Assembly: GCF_000765825.2 (NCBI RefSeq)
Contig: NZ_JRPE02000011.1
Coordinates: 1 to 64,000 of the forward strand
Origin: Helicobacter magdeburgensis
GTDB taxonomy: Bacteria; Campylobacterota; Campylobacteria; Campylobacterales; Helicobacteraceae
Direction: 5' to 3'
Length of the DNA stretch: 64,000 nt
Within the stretch, counting starts at the first letter, position 1, and the number at the start of each line of letters is the position of its first letter. Below are positions 7,464-15,909 of this stretch, one piece after another. The notes beneath the pieces were generated by a model. That model searched no databases and was not told the origin of the DNA. It saw only the letters and a program-made list of their open reading frames with translations. The translations under genes were made by a program, and so were the position numbers.

Positions 7464-8813
7464 CTACTCCACTACGCTAAAACTAAGCTCTAAAATCTCT
7501 TTATGCGACTTGATATAGGCATTTAGCTCTTCTAGCTTTAGCTCCTTAATCTGCTCCAGCTCTCGCTTGTGATTATCCAAAGGCAAATCCCTAAAGTAGT
7601 TTAAAAACTTCGCATTTAAGCGTTGCGATAAGCTCTCTTCACGCAATGGCTCACTCCCTAGCAGAAACGCCTTAGCCGCATTTAGCTCCTCCTCACTCAC
7701 GCCATTTTCTACAAACTCTTTTATCACTTCTTTGACAACTTTTATTGCTTCATCTTTATTCTCAAGCTTTGTTTGCAGATAGCCGCTTGTATATTCCGCT
7801 GCACCGCCGACATTCACACGCATATACGCCGAGTAGGCTAAGCCCCGCTTCACACGCACTTCCTCCATCATACGCGAGCCAAAGCCACTACCACCTAGGA
7901 TAAAGCTCATAACCCTTGCCATATAGTTCTTGCTCTTATCTGTATTAGTAAAGCGTGAGCCAAAATACACAAATGCCTGTTGCGTGGGCTTTTTGACACT
8001 TATGCTATCAGGCTTTTGAATGGCTTCAAATGATAGTTTCTCCTTAGATTCTCCCACAGGCAGAGTGCTTAGAGCTTTTATCAAAGTAGCCTTAAACTCA
8101 TTCTCTTGTAAATCCCCACCAGCCACGATAATAAGCCTTTTTAACACGAGATTGCGTTGTAAAAACTGCTCCACATCTTGCAAACTTACAGATTCCACAC
8201 TTTGCTTATCCCCAAGCAGTGGGATTGCCATAGCTGTGCCTTTGAATAGAATCTTATAGAGATTCTTTTCAGCAATGCTATCAAAATCATCTTCTTGTTG
8301 GGCTAGTTTATTAAGGGTTAGCGTTTTAACTTTAGATAGGGCTTCTTGTGTGAGATTTGGCTGTTTTAAAAGCTCATTAAGTAGCGTAAAACTCTCATTT
8401 TGAAACTCTTTCAAATAAGAAAGCTCAAGATTCAAAGTCTGCAATCCCACACTCGCATATAGACTAATGGCTTTGCTCTCTAGTCTTTTGGCAAACTCCA
8501 CACTGCCTAAATCTTTTGTGCCTTCATTTAAAATCTTAGCACTCAAATTCCCTAGCCCAGCCTTAGCTCCATCGGCACTGCCACCGATAAACACAAGCTG
8601 CACACTCCCCACAGGCAGATTCTTACTTTGCTCAAAAAGTAATGGCACTGCCACGCCATTTATCTCTACGCTTTGTATTTTTGTCTCTGCGCTCATATTG
8701 CCTCCTACTAAAGCCATAAAAAATAATATACAAAAAAGCTGTGAGAATAACCCACGATTATTGAATCTAAGCATTGATTCTAGCTTTGGTATTATTTGCA
8801 TTGCTCTAAGCAT
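7464..8813 (-). CDS. M16-family (insulinase-like) protein without zinc motif
   Basis: About 449 residues with an N-terminal hydrophobic signal segment (about residues 20-40; a downstream Met at about 14 may be the real start) followed by two M16 domains. The family framework is clear (GGSADGAKAGLGNLSAKIL near residue 77; the C-terminal YFGSRF and RVKRGLAYSAY). The catalytic HXXEH is absent and its place reads GNLSA, so it is a non-peptidase partner of the M16B type, probably periplasmic. The ATG at 8813 overlaps the mqnC stop by one base (TGATG). The order with mqnC and bamA matches H. pylori HP0657-HP0655. Confidence 0.85.
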   Translation of the reverse strand: MLRAMQIIPKLESMLRFNNRGLFSQLFCILFFMALVGGNMSAETKIQSVEINGVAVPLLFEQSKNLPVGSVQLVFIGGSADGAKAGLGNLSAKILNEGTKDLGSVEFAKRLESKAISLYASVGLQTLNLELSYLKEFQNESFTLLNELLKQPNLTQEALSKVKTLTLNKLAQQEDDFDSIAEKNLYKILFKGTAMAIPLLGDKQSVESVSLQDVEQFLQRNLVLKRLIIVAGGDLQENEFKATLIKALSTLPVGESKEKLSFEAIQKPDSISVKKPTQQAFVYFGSRFTNTDKSKNYMARVMSFILGGSGFGSRMMEEVRVKRGLAYSAYMRVNVGGAAEYTSGYLQTKLENKDEAIKVVKEVIKEFVENGVSEEELNAAKAFLLGSEPLREESLSQRLNAKFLNYFRDLPLDNHKRELEQIKELKLEELNAYIKSHKEILELSFSVVE

Positions 8814-9898
8814 CAATACCGCTCCAAAATCTCATAAGCCGTGTTGCGTTTAGCAGGATTTTCGCCTACATCTTTAATCAAAGCTATCATCTCTTGTGCG
8901 TTTATAGAGTTACACACACCAGCGGAAGATACGACATTTTCTTCCATCATTGTGCTACCTAAATCATTTGCCCCAAAGAGCAAAGCTAACTGCCCGATAT
9001 GTGAACCTTGCGTAACCCAGCTACTTTGGATATTCATAAAATTATCAAGGTAGATTCTGCTACACGCTAAAAGTCGCAAATAGCGGTTTGATGAAGCCTT
9101 TTGCAGGTTTGGAAACTCCTTTTGCAAGGGCGTATTATTAGGCTGAAAGCTCCACATAATAAACGCCCTAAAGCCTTGAAACTCATCTTGCAAAGAGCGG
9201 ATACAATCCCAATGGGCTACAATATCTTCATCATCTTCCACGCTACCAAACATCATCGTAGCCGTGCTTTTCATACCAATTTTATGTGCTTCTCTATGCA
9301 CTTCAAGCCATTCTTTTGTATCAAGCTTTTTAGGAGCGATAATATCTCGCACTCTATCACTTAGAATCTCAGCCCCTGCCCCCGGAATAGAGCTAAGTCC
9401 AGCATTTTGTAGTCTTTTTAACACTTCAGGGATAGAAAGCTTAGAGATTTTAGCAATATAATTTATCTCAATAGCAGAAAAGCCGTGAATGGTAATCATA
9501 GGATATTTTTTAGCAATATGCCCCACAAGCTCTTCATAATACTCAATCTTAAGCTTAGGATGCACACCCCCTTGGAATAGAATCTGCGTCCCGCCAATCT
9601 CCAAAAGCTCATCAATTTTCTTATCAATCTCTTCAAAGCTCAAAATATACACGCCCTCTTCGCCCAGTCTCCGCTTAAACGCACAAAACTTACAATCCAC
9701 CCAGCAAATATTAGTGTAATTAATATTTCTATCAACAACAAAAGTTGTAGTCTTGCTTGGGTGAAGCCTAGCCTTAATCGCACTTGCCATCACTCCTAGC
9801 TCTCGCAAATCCCCATAGCGGATAAGATCTAAGATCTCACTATTACTCACGCGTTTTATTGTGCTTTGCGTATCTGTGTTTGCCGCTTGAGCTGTCAT
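8813..9898 (-). CDS. mqnC: Cyclic dehypoxanthinyl futalosine synthase
   Basis: Radical SAM enzyme of the futalosine route to menaquinone, 361 residues. The cluster-binding CX3CX2C is CWVDCKFC (about residues 66-73), preceded by the MqnC-type DRNINYTNI segment. It cyclises dehypoxanthine futalosine. Campylobacterota make menaquinone this way, which feeds the bc1 complex encoded at 47.7-50.6 kb. Its stop overlaps the M16 gene start; bamA lies 29 bases upstream on the same strand. I prefer mqnC over the related mqnE because of this neighbourhood and the sequence around the cluster motif. Confidence 0.88.
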   Translation of the reverse strand: MTAQAANTDTQSTIKRVSNSEILDLIRYGDLRELGVMASAIKARLHPSKTTTFVVDRNINYTNICWVDCKFCAFKRRLGEEGVYILSFEEIDKKIDELLEIGGTQILFQGGVHPKLKIEYYEELVGHIAKKYPMITIHGFSAIEINYIAKISKLSIPEVLKRLQNAGLSSIPGAGAEILSDRVRDIIAPKKLDTKEWLEVHREAHKIGMKSTATMMFGSVEDDEDIVAHWDCIRSLQDEFQGFRAFIMWSFQPNNTPLQKEFPNLQKASSNRYLRLLACSRIYLDNFMNIQSSWVTQGSHIGQLALLFGANDLGSTMMEENVVSSAGVCNSINAQEMIALIKDVGENPAKRNTAYEILERY

Positions 9899-9927
9899 TT
9901 GCTATCCTTTCTTGTAAAATTAAAATC

Positions 9928-12165
9928 TTAGAATCTCGTCCCCATCGTAAATTCAAAGGTTGAAGTCCTATCTCCGGGCTGTGGATTGATAGGGCGTGGG
10001 AATACAAGCACAATAGGACCCATAGGGCTTATCCACTCAACCGCAAGTCCCCACGAAGCACGGGTTGTCTCATTAAAACTACTCACGCCTATCATACCAT
10101 AATCCGCAAAAAGTGCTAAACGCATTTGTGCTTTTTCCAAGATTCCATAGCTAAGCTCCGCAGAATGCGTCATCATATAATTCCCCCCGATACGAATCTG
10201 ACCCGATGGATCTCGCGGGGTAAGAGAGCTTATTTGATACCCTCTCACGCTTGAAATGCCCCCCATATAGAATTTTGAAGTAATCGGCACATAGCCTTGC
10301 TCAAAAATCGCTCCCACTTGGGTTTTATACCGAGCAATTAGATCAACTCCAAAAAGTGATTTAAGATGATAATACAATGCCATTTTTCCATAAAGCTTGG
10401 TATATTTTTCATCTCCGCCAAGTCCGGCATATTCCACATACGCCGAGATAATCGCACCATTTTTAGGGAAATAGTAGTCATCAGTATTGTCAAAATACAA
10501 GCTCGGGCTAATGGCTGATTTAAGCGGATTGTCCATTGTTAAATATTGTTTATACAGCCCCTCTAGCTTTGAATCATAAAAGTCCAAAACGCGTGTGGTA
10601 GAAATCGTATAGCCCAAAGAAGCACGAAGCGTATTTGTCAGCAATCGCCCAGCTGTGATAGAAGCTCCCGTTGTTTGCTCCCTATAATCCCAATTCCAAT
10701 ACAGCGAGTGAAACCCACTCAAAGATGCACTATATTTAGAATCTAGCACACGCGGATTGCTTAAAGTAAGATTCACAAGTTGGCGGCGATAGCTCCAATC
10801 CGCATAGAGTTGCCCACTTTGCCCCGTGCCAAAGAGATTTCTCTCTCTAATAGAAGCATTCACCATAAGCTTATCATAGCTCCCATAGCCTAGACCAAAC
10901 ATCAGCTCACCTGTGCGAGTTTCCTCCACATCTACAAGCAAATCCATAGAATCTTCGCTCACACGCCGCTCTTCAATCTTTACCTTACCAAAATACCCAA
11001 GCCTTTTGAGTGCATTTTCAGATTCTCTTAAATCTGTAAGCTTGTAGGTATCGCCCGGGGCTAAAAGCAACTCTCGGCGTATGATTCTATCTGCGGTGCG
11101 AGAGTTGCCAGAGATAATGACATCGTGAATCTTAACCTTCTGCCCCACTTGTATAAGATACACAACTTTAACTTCTGCATTATCTTGATCTTTATCCAAA
11201 TCTGGACTTACACGCGTAAAGGCATAGCCTAAATCCGCAATTTTCTGGCGGATAGTCTCTACATCAGCCCGAACATCTTCTATATTGAAATACTCGCCCT
11301 TCTTAATCTTAAGCCCTTTTCTTAGCTCGGATTCTTCAATCACAGGCACGTGCAGAATGATTTTAATCCCAGAAACCTTATACCGCTCCCCTTCTTTTAT
11401 CTTGTAATACAAATTCGCACTATAATCGCTAAAGTTTGCATCTACAAAGGCTTGAGACACACTCGCATCTAAATAGCCCTTACGCATATACGCATCTTGC
11501 ACCCTAGCACCATCATATTCTAAATCAGCAAGTTTAAGCTTCCCGTCATTTCTTCCCCACATCCAGCCCATAAACTGCCTTGCCCTATTGGCACTAAGCT
11601 CTTCTAAATCTTTGACTTTGAGCTTCTCTCGCCCATCATAAGTGGCGTTTTTGATAATGATATTTTCCCCTTGATTGACATTAAAGGTAATCGCATACGC
11701 CCCATCATTGCCCACTTCTTTTATTTCAGATTCTACCACCGTGCCATAATAGCCCTGATATTCTAAAATCGTTTTTATCACAAGCTTTGCACGATTGAGC
11801 TTTGTCTCATCATAGCTATCGCCCTTTTTGATACCAAGCTGTGAGTATAAAGTCTCTTTTTCCTGCTCACTCCCATAGCCCTTAATCTCCACACTCGCCA
11901 CTTTTGGCTTTTGCTTAAAATAAAAACTTAGCACCCCACGCTCAAAGTCCGCATAAATATCTTCAAAATACCCCTGTGCGTAGAGATTCCGCACAGCTTT
12001 ATCTACCTTATCCACACTCAAAGTATCGCCAACTTTAATGCCTGTAATCTCATCGGCAAGCACACTTGAGATTGAGCTTAAGCCCTCATATCTAATTTCA
12101 CTAATTTCCTTTGAAAGGGCAACATTACATAATAAAAGAGCAATAATACACCAAAATTTTTTCAT
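9928..12165 (-). CDS. bamA: Outer membrane assembly factor BamA
   Basis: 745-residue outer-membrane protein that inserts beta-barrels. It has a cleavable signal peptide (about residues 1-18), a series of POTRA repeats (about 20-400) and a C-terminal 16-strand barrel ending in Phe (MGTRF). The conserved lid/loop-6 motif is present as SVRGYQ. Length is as expected for Helicobacter. The ATG follows AAAAGGAATAT and a -10 box lies directly upstream. It begins the bamA-mqnC-M16 operon. It is essential in proteobacteria; nothing odd is seen. Confidence 0.95.
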   Translation of the reverse strand: MKKFWCIIALLLCNVALSKEISEIRYEGLSSISSVLADEITGIKVGDTLSVDKVDKAVRNLYAQGYFEDIYADFERGVLSFYFKQKPKVASVEIKGYGSEQEKETLYSQLGIKKGDSYDETKLNRAKLVIKTILEYQGYYGTVVESEIKEVGNDGAYAITFNVNQGENIIIKNATYDGREKLKVKDLEELSANRARQFMGWMWGRNDGKLKLADLEYDGARVQDAYMRKGYLDASVSQAFVDANFSDYSANLYYKIKEGERYKVSGIKIILHVPVIEESELRKGLKIKKGEYFNIEDVRADVETIRQKIADLGYAFTRVSPDLDKDQDNAEVKVVYLIQVGQKVKIHDVIISGNSRTADRIIRRELLLAPGDTYKLTDLRESENALKRLGYFGKVKIEERRVSEDSMDLLVDVEETRTGELMFGLGYGSYDKLMVNASIRERNLFGTGQSGQLYADWSYRRQLVNLTLSNPRVLDSKYSASLSGFHSLYWNWDYREQTTGASITAGRLLTNTLRASLGYTISTTRVLDFYDSKLEGLYKQYLTMDNPLKSAISPSLYFDNTDDYYFPKNGAIISAYVEYAGLGGDEKYTKLYGKMALYYHLKSLFGVDLIARYKTQVGAIFEQGYVPITSKFYMGGISSVRGYQISSLTPRDPSGQIRIGGNYMMTHSAELSYGILEKAQMRLALFADYGMIGVSSFNETTRASWGLAVEWISPMGPIVLVFPRPINPQPGDRTSTFEFTMGTRF

Positions 12166-12192
12166 ATATTCCTTTTCCTAAATAAAAGCGTG

Positions 12193-12198
12193 ATTATA
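12193..12198 (-). promoter_or_regulatory. -10 box TATAAT for bamA
   Basis: On the minus strand, CTATAAT lies 28 bases upstream of the bamA ATG, downstream of a T-rich stretch. It is a perfect -10 hexamer with a short leader. Confidence 0.55.
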
Positions 12199-12234
12199 GT
12201 AAAAAATCCTAACAAGCCCACAATGAGCGATAAA

Positions 12235-13083
12235 TCACAAAAATTTCTGCAAAGTATTGGCATTTGCCATAAAAGATTCTAATCCATCAAAATCATCATT
12301 TTCTAACAACACTCGTGCTTTATCAAACTCCGCTTGAAAGTGTGCCATAGCTTCAAGCACATTATGTTTGTTTTGCTTAAAGACATCTTTCCACATCAAT
12401 GGAGAGCTTTTAGAGATTCTACTCATTGAGCGAAAGCCCCCGCCAACAAGAGCGAGAATGGTTTGGGGATTTTCTTGTGCGAGTGTGGCATTTGCCAAAG
12501 CATAGCTTATAATGTGGGGCATATGCGAGATAAGGGCGATATGCTTATCGTGGGATTTTGAATCCATTTTTAGAATCTTCATTCCAAGGGCAATGAAAAT
12601 ATCTTTTGCTAATTCCGCTTGATACGCCCCACTTTGCTCTAAATCTGTCAAAATCACAATAGCATTTTCATACAACTCGCCAAATGCTGCCTTTGGTCCA
12701 AAAAACTCCGTCCCACACATAGGGTGTGCGCCCACAAAGTGAATCCTAAGCCATTGTGGCAGAGACTGCAATATCTTTACCTTTGCTCCACCTACATCAA
12801 TAAGCGTAGTCTTTGGGTTTAGCTCTCCCTCTTTTAGATCCGCCATTAAGCTTATAATCCCATCAACAGGCACACATAAAAACACCACATCACATTGCCA
12901 AATCTCTTTGAGTTCCACACACTCATCAACAAGCCCAAGATTCAACGCTTGTTGCGAATGCAAGGGGTTTTTATCATAGCCAATAATGCGTGTGATATGC
13001 TTATTTTGAATCTGCTCTACTTTCTTTAATGCTAATCCCATAGAGCCACCCATTAGCCCAAGCCCGATAATGCCTATTTTCAT
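12235..13083 (-). CDS. tyrA: Prephenate dehydrogenase
   Basis: 282-residue cytoplasmic enzyme of tyrosine synthesis that oxidatively decarboxylates prephenate to 4-hydroxyphenylpyruvate. The N-terminal NAD-binding loop GLGLMGGS (residues 7-14) and the HPMCGTEFFGP substrate motif (about 120-130) are intact, as is the SHMPHIISYALA segment. It is a stand-alone TyrA without a chorismate mutase or ACT domain, as in other Helicobacter. The gene follows rsmE on the same strand with a 45-base gap and may be co-transcribed with it. Confidence 0.93.
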   Translation of the reverse strand: MKIGIIGLGLMGGSMGLALKKVEQIQNKHITRIIGYDKNPLHSQQALNLGLVDECVELKEIWQCDVVFLCVPVDGIISLMADLKEGELNPKTTLIDVGGAKVKILQSLPQWLRIHFVGAHPMCGTEFFGPKAAFGELYENAIVILTDLEQSGAYQAELAKDIFIALGMKILKMDSKSHDKHIALISHMPHIISYALANATLAQENPQTILALVGGGFRSMSRISKSSPLMWKDVFKQNKHNVLEAMAHFQAEFDKARVLLENDDFDGLESFMANANTLQKFL

Positions 13084-13128
13084 TCCCTGCCCTTTGCTTT
13101 ATATTTGAGATTCTGCGTGTGTTAAGGT

Positions 13129-13827
13129 TTAATGAAGTCTAGCTAAACTTGCTAAAAACACACTTGCACTTTCACTTCGCAGAATAAGTGTATCATTTAA
13201 AGTTATGATTTTTGCAAATCTCTGCCTTTCCCTTTGGCTAAAGCCCCCTTCAGCCCCCACCATTACACGCACACTTGCATTTTCTAAACTCTTAGAATCT
13301 TGCTTAAAAGGATTATGCTCCCTTACGTCCATTCCGCCAAAATCAAAAGCATAAAAAGGTGCGTATCGCTCACACACACAATCAAAGTCTTTTAGCACTT
13401 CTAATTCCATTAAATCTATCCTGCCACATTGTTGAGATGAAGAGATAAGAATCTTTTGCATTCTCTGCAAGTTAAGGCTAAATTGCCGTTGTGAAAATTC
13501 CGCATAAAAAAAGCTAATGCGGGGGATTCCAAGCTCGTTTAAAAAAGGCAGGGTTTTTTCTATCACCTTTGGGTCAATAATCGCCCACAGCAAATGCAGG
13601 GGGCTAGAATGGCTATTTTGCGAATCCTGCTCACTTATCTTTGTTAGCAAGGCGGATTTTTTCTTAATCTCCGTAATGGCATAGGTATAAAGCTTTTTGT
13701 CCTTTAGATTCCGCATTTTAACAACAGAATCCACCCCAAAACGCCGAGCCTTAATAAGATAGGTAAAATCATCATTAATAATCTCTACTTGAAAATCCCC
13801 AGCATTTTGCTGATATAAAAACTGCAT
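13129..13827 (-). CDS. rsmE: 16S rRNA m3U1498 methyltransferase RsmE
   Basis: SPOUT methyltransferase, 232 residues, methylating U1498 of 16S rRNA. The N-terminal PUA-like part (about 1-70) leads to the knotted domain with MVGAEGGFSQRE (about 189-200) and LRSESASVFLASLARL at the C-terminus, both diagnostic for RsmE. The gene starts three bases after the stop of the upstream four-helix membrane protein, so they are coupled. The same neighbours occur in H. pylori (HP0374-HP0375). Confidence 0.92.
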   Translation of the reverse strand: MQFLYQQNAGDFQVEIINDDFTYLIKARRFGVDSVVKMRNLKDKKLYTYAITEIKKKSALLTKISEQDSQNSHSSPLHLLWAIIDPKVIEKTLPFLNELGIPRISFFYAEFSQRQFSLNLQRMQKILISSSQQCGRIDLMELEVLKDFDCVCERYAPFYAFDFGGMDVREHNPFKQDSKSLENASVRVMVGAEGGFSQRERQRFAKIITLNDTLILRSESASVFLASLARLH

Positions 13828-13830
13828 ACA

Positions 13831-14262
13831 CTAACTCACAAAATAAAACAGCACAGCAAAAAAGGCTAAATCTAGAATATAAAGCATTTTGCAGAATCTC
13901 ACATAGCTTTGCATTGCCTCTAAATTTGTGCGTCTTGCTACTTTTAAAATGCGTATGCGGTAAATCTCCCCCACAAGCACAAACACACAAAATGTAATCA
14001 TCGCAATAATTTCTAAGCTCAAGCTCAAACTCCCAAATACCCAAATGTTTATACCGCTTAACACGCTTACAGAAAGCAAAAAGAAAATAATAGGAGCAAT
14101 AAACCAAATCTTTTTATTCATTCTCACAAGATTCTTTGAGCCAAAAAACAGCACCAAAAGATTCAGCACAAAAGGCAGGGCAAAAAACGCCGCAAATATT
14201 TTATGATAAAGCATAAGGCTCATATAGGTATCTTGCAAAATGCTAGAATCAAACTCTTGCAT
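13831..14262 (-). CDS. Conserved four-helix membrane protein
   Basis: 143 residues with four hydrophobic segments (about 17-40, 48-72, 78-99 and 117-141) and short charged loops; no catalytic motif. It is an inner-membrane protein of unknown function. Position between rsmE and a divergent hemH is conserved in H. pylori (HP0375 region), and the following divergent genes make haem and cytochromes c, so a role in that area is possible but not shown. Confidence 0.75.
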   Translation of the reverse strand: MQEFDSSILQDTYMSLMLYHKIFAAFFALPFVLNLLVLFFGSKNLVRMNKKIWFIAPIIFFLLSVSVLSGINIWVFGSLSLSLEIIAMITFCVFVLVGEIYRIRILKVARRTNLEAMQSYVRFCKMLYILDLAFFAVLFYFVS

Positions 14263-14324
14263 ATTCTCTCCTTAATTCCTTGGATTAACTTTAATAGTTT
14301 ATTATCACTAAAAATTTTTAACCT

Positions 14325-14330
14325 AAAGGA
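14325..14330 (+). promoter_or_regulatory. Ribosome binding site that places the hemH start at ATC
   Basis: AAAGGA sits six bases upstream of an in-frame ATC (14337-14339). No other recognised start codon lies between the in-frame TAA (14319-14321) and the internal ATG at 14367. The site therefore decides for initiation at ATC, or for a base change from an ancestral ATG. Confidence 0.6.
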
Positions 14331-14336
14331 TATTTC

Positions 14337-15296
14337 ATCAAATCTCAAGCTGTTGTATTACTCAATATGGGCGCACCGAGCAGTCTATTTGAAGTGGAGA
14401 GTTTTTTAAAAAATATGTTTAATGATCCGCTCATTTTAGGTATTAAAAACAACTTTGGGCGTAAAATGTTGGCTAGTTTCATTACCCACAAACGCCTGGA
14501 AGATACAAAAAAAAATTATCAAGCCATCGGCGGTAAATCCCCCCTGCTAGAACACACCGCAAATCTTGTAAAAACGCTAAATGCCCTAGATTCTAAACGG
14601 CTTTATACTTTTGCTATGCGTTACACCCCGCCTTTTGCCTATGGCGTTTTAGATGAGCTAAAAAGCCAAAATATACAATCTTTGGTGCTTTTTAGTCTAT
14701 ATCCGCAGTTTTGCACCGCAACGATTCACTCTTCTTTGCTTGATGCTAAGGCTGCTTTAAAGTCTTTAAACTTTAGCCCAAAGCTCCTTGAAATCTCACA
14801 TTATCACGCCCACCCTTCATATATTGCCTGTATTGTGGAAAAAATCAAACAAGCGCTAAAGGGTGAAGATTCTAAGGATTTTGTGCTTTTACTCTCTGCC
14901 CATTCCCTGCCACAATCTCGCATAGAACAAGGCGATCCCTATCAAAAGCAATGTGAAGAAAACAAAGCTGCCCTAGAATCTGCCCTGCAACAACAAGGGA
15001 TTATGTTTAAAAAAATCGCCCTTAGCTATCAATCTAAAGTCGGCAAAATGAAGTGGCTAGAGCCTAGCACAAGAGATGCTATTACGCATTTTAAAAATGA
15101 AAAGCTTATTATCTTTCCGCTTTCTTTCACGCTTGATAATTCCGAAACAGATTATGAGCTTAAGATTCTCTATGCCAATCACGCACAGAATCTAGAGATA
15201 AAAGATTATCGTGTGTGTGATTGCTTTAATGCTGATGTCAGCTTTGCTAACACCATTATTGAACTTATACAAGGAGTGAGTGATGAAAAAAACTAG
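14337..15296 (+). CDS. hemH: Ferrochelatase, apparent ATC start
   Basis: Inserts Fe(II) into protoporphyrin IX, the last step of haem synthesis. SAHSLP with the catalytic His and the later SETDYEL with the conserved Glu are visible. The family's first strand and phosphate-like loop, AVVLLNMGAP, lies upstream of the first ATG (14367), so the protein must start earlier. The only candidate with a ribosome site is ATC at 14337, giving about 319 residues. The stop overlaps the next gene's start region. Downstream genes build cytochromes c. A sequencing error at the ATC is possible. Confidence 0.85.
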   Translation: MKSQAVVLLNMGAPSSLFEVESFLKNMFNDPLILGIKNNFGRKMLASFITHKRLEDTKKNYQAIGGKSPLLEHTANLVKTLNALDSKRLYTFAMRYTPPFAYGVLDELKSQNIQSLVLFSLYPQFCTATIHSSLLDAKAALKSLNFSPKLLEISHYHAHPSYIACIVEKIKQALKGEDSKDFVLLLSAHSLPQSRIEQGDPYQKQCEENKAALESALQQQGIMFKKIALSYQSKVGKMKWLEPSTRDAITHFKNEKLIIFPLSFTLDNSETDYELKILYANHAQNLEIKDYRVCDCFNADVSFANTIIELIQGVSDEKN

Positions 15297-15876
15297 ATTC
15301 TCTATACTCTGTGGATTCATTTGTGTATTCACTCTTTTGGGTTGCAATGATGATAATGAAGTCAAAATCTCACAAGGCAATAATGCTGCTGCCATAGACC
15401 ACGCTGAAAGCCTTGATAAACAAAGCTATGCGGGGCTAGAAGATGTATTTTTAGACACAAAAAACATCTCCACACAAGAAGATAAGGTTACGCTTTTAAT
15501 CTTTGGTAAAAATAACTGCGTGTATTGCGATAAGATTAAAGATGATATAAAAGCAAATAGCGAGATTAAAAGCCTTTTACAAAGCCATTTTATCCCCTAC
15601 TACATTAATGTCAGCTATACTAAAATCCATAACCTAAATTTCATAGATTCTAAAAAGGAGTTAAGCAGCACTGCCCTTATGGAATCTTATGTCAAATCCC
15701 CTATGCGTCCCACACCTACGCTTATCTTTTTAAATCCTAAGGGGGAAGTCATTTTTGAATTGCCCGGCTATATGAAGCCAGATTCTATACTCAAAATTTT
15801 GCAATATATGCAAAGCAAACAATGGCAGGATAAAGACCAAACGCAAGTGGCAAGTGAAATAAATAAGATTCTGTAA
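15283..15876 (+). CDS. Thioredoxin-fold lipoprotein, SoxW/CcmG-like
   Basis: About 197 residues with a lipoprotein signal (hydrophobic segment then LLGC) and a periplasmic thioredoxin fold. The redox motif is CVYC in FGKNNCVYCDKI (about residues 75-86), and the cis-Pro loop is RPTPTLIF. It lies between hemH and ccsBA, where H. pylori has HP0377, a thiol-disulfide protein of cytochrome c maturation. It probably keeps apocytochrome CXXCH cysteines reduced for haem ligation. The ATG at 15283 overlaps the end of hemH and follows AAGGAGTG. Confidence 0.85.
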   Translation: MKKTRFSILCGFICVFTLLGCNDDNEVKISQGNNAAAIDHAESLDKQSYAGLEDVFLDTKNISTQEDKVTLLIFGKNNCVYCDKIKDDIKANSEIKSLLQSHFIPYYINVSYTKIHNLNFIDSKKELSSTALMESYVKSPMRPTPTLIFLNPKGEVIFELPGYMKPDSILKILQYMQSKQWQDKDQTQVASEINKIL

Positions 15877-15909
15877 ATTCCAAGATTTTATTACATATAA
15901 GGAGCAAAT

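Noticed and set aside
14367-14369. ATG as the hemH start
   Set aside because: It would delete the conserved first strand AVVLLN; no ribosome site precedes it, while one fits the upstream ATC.
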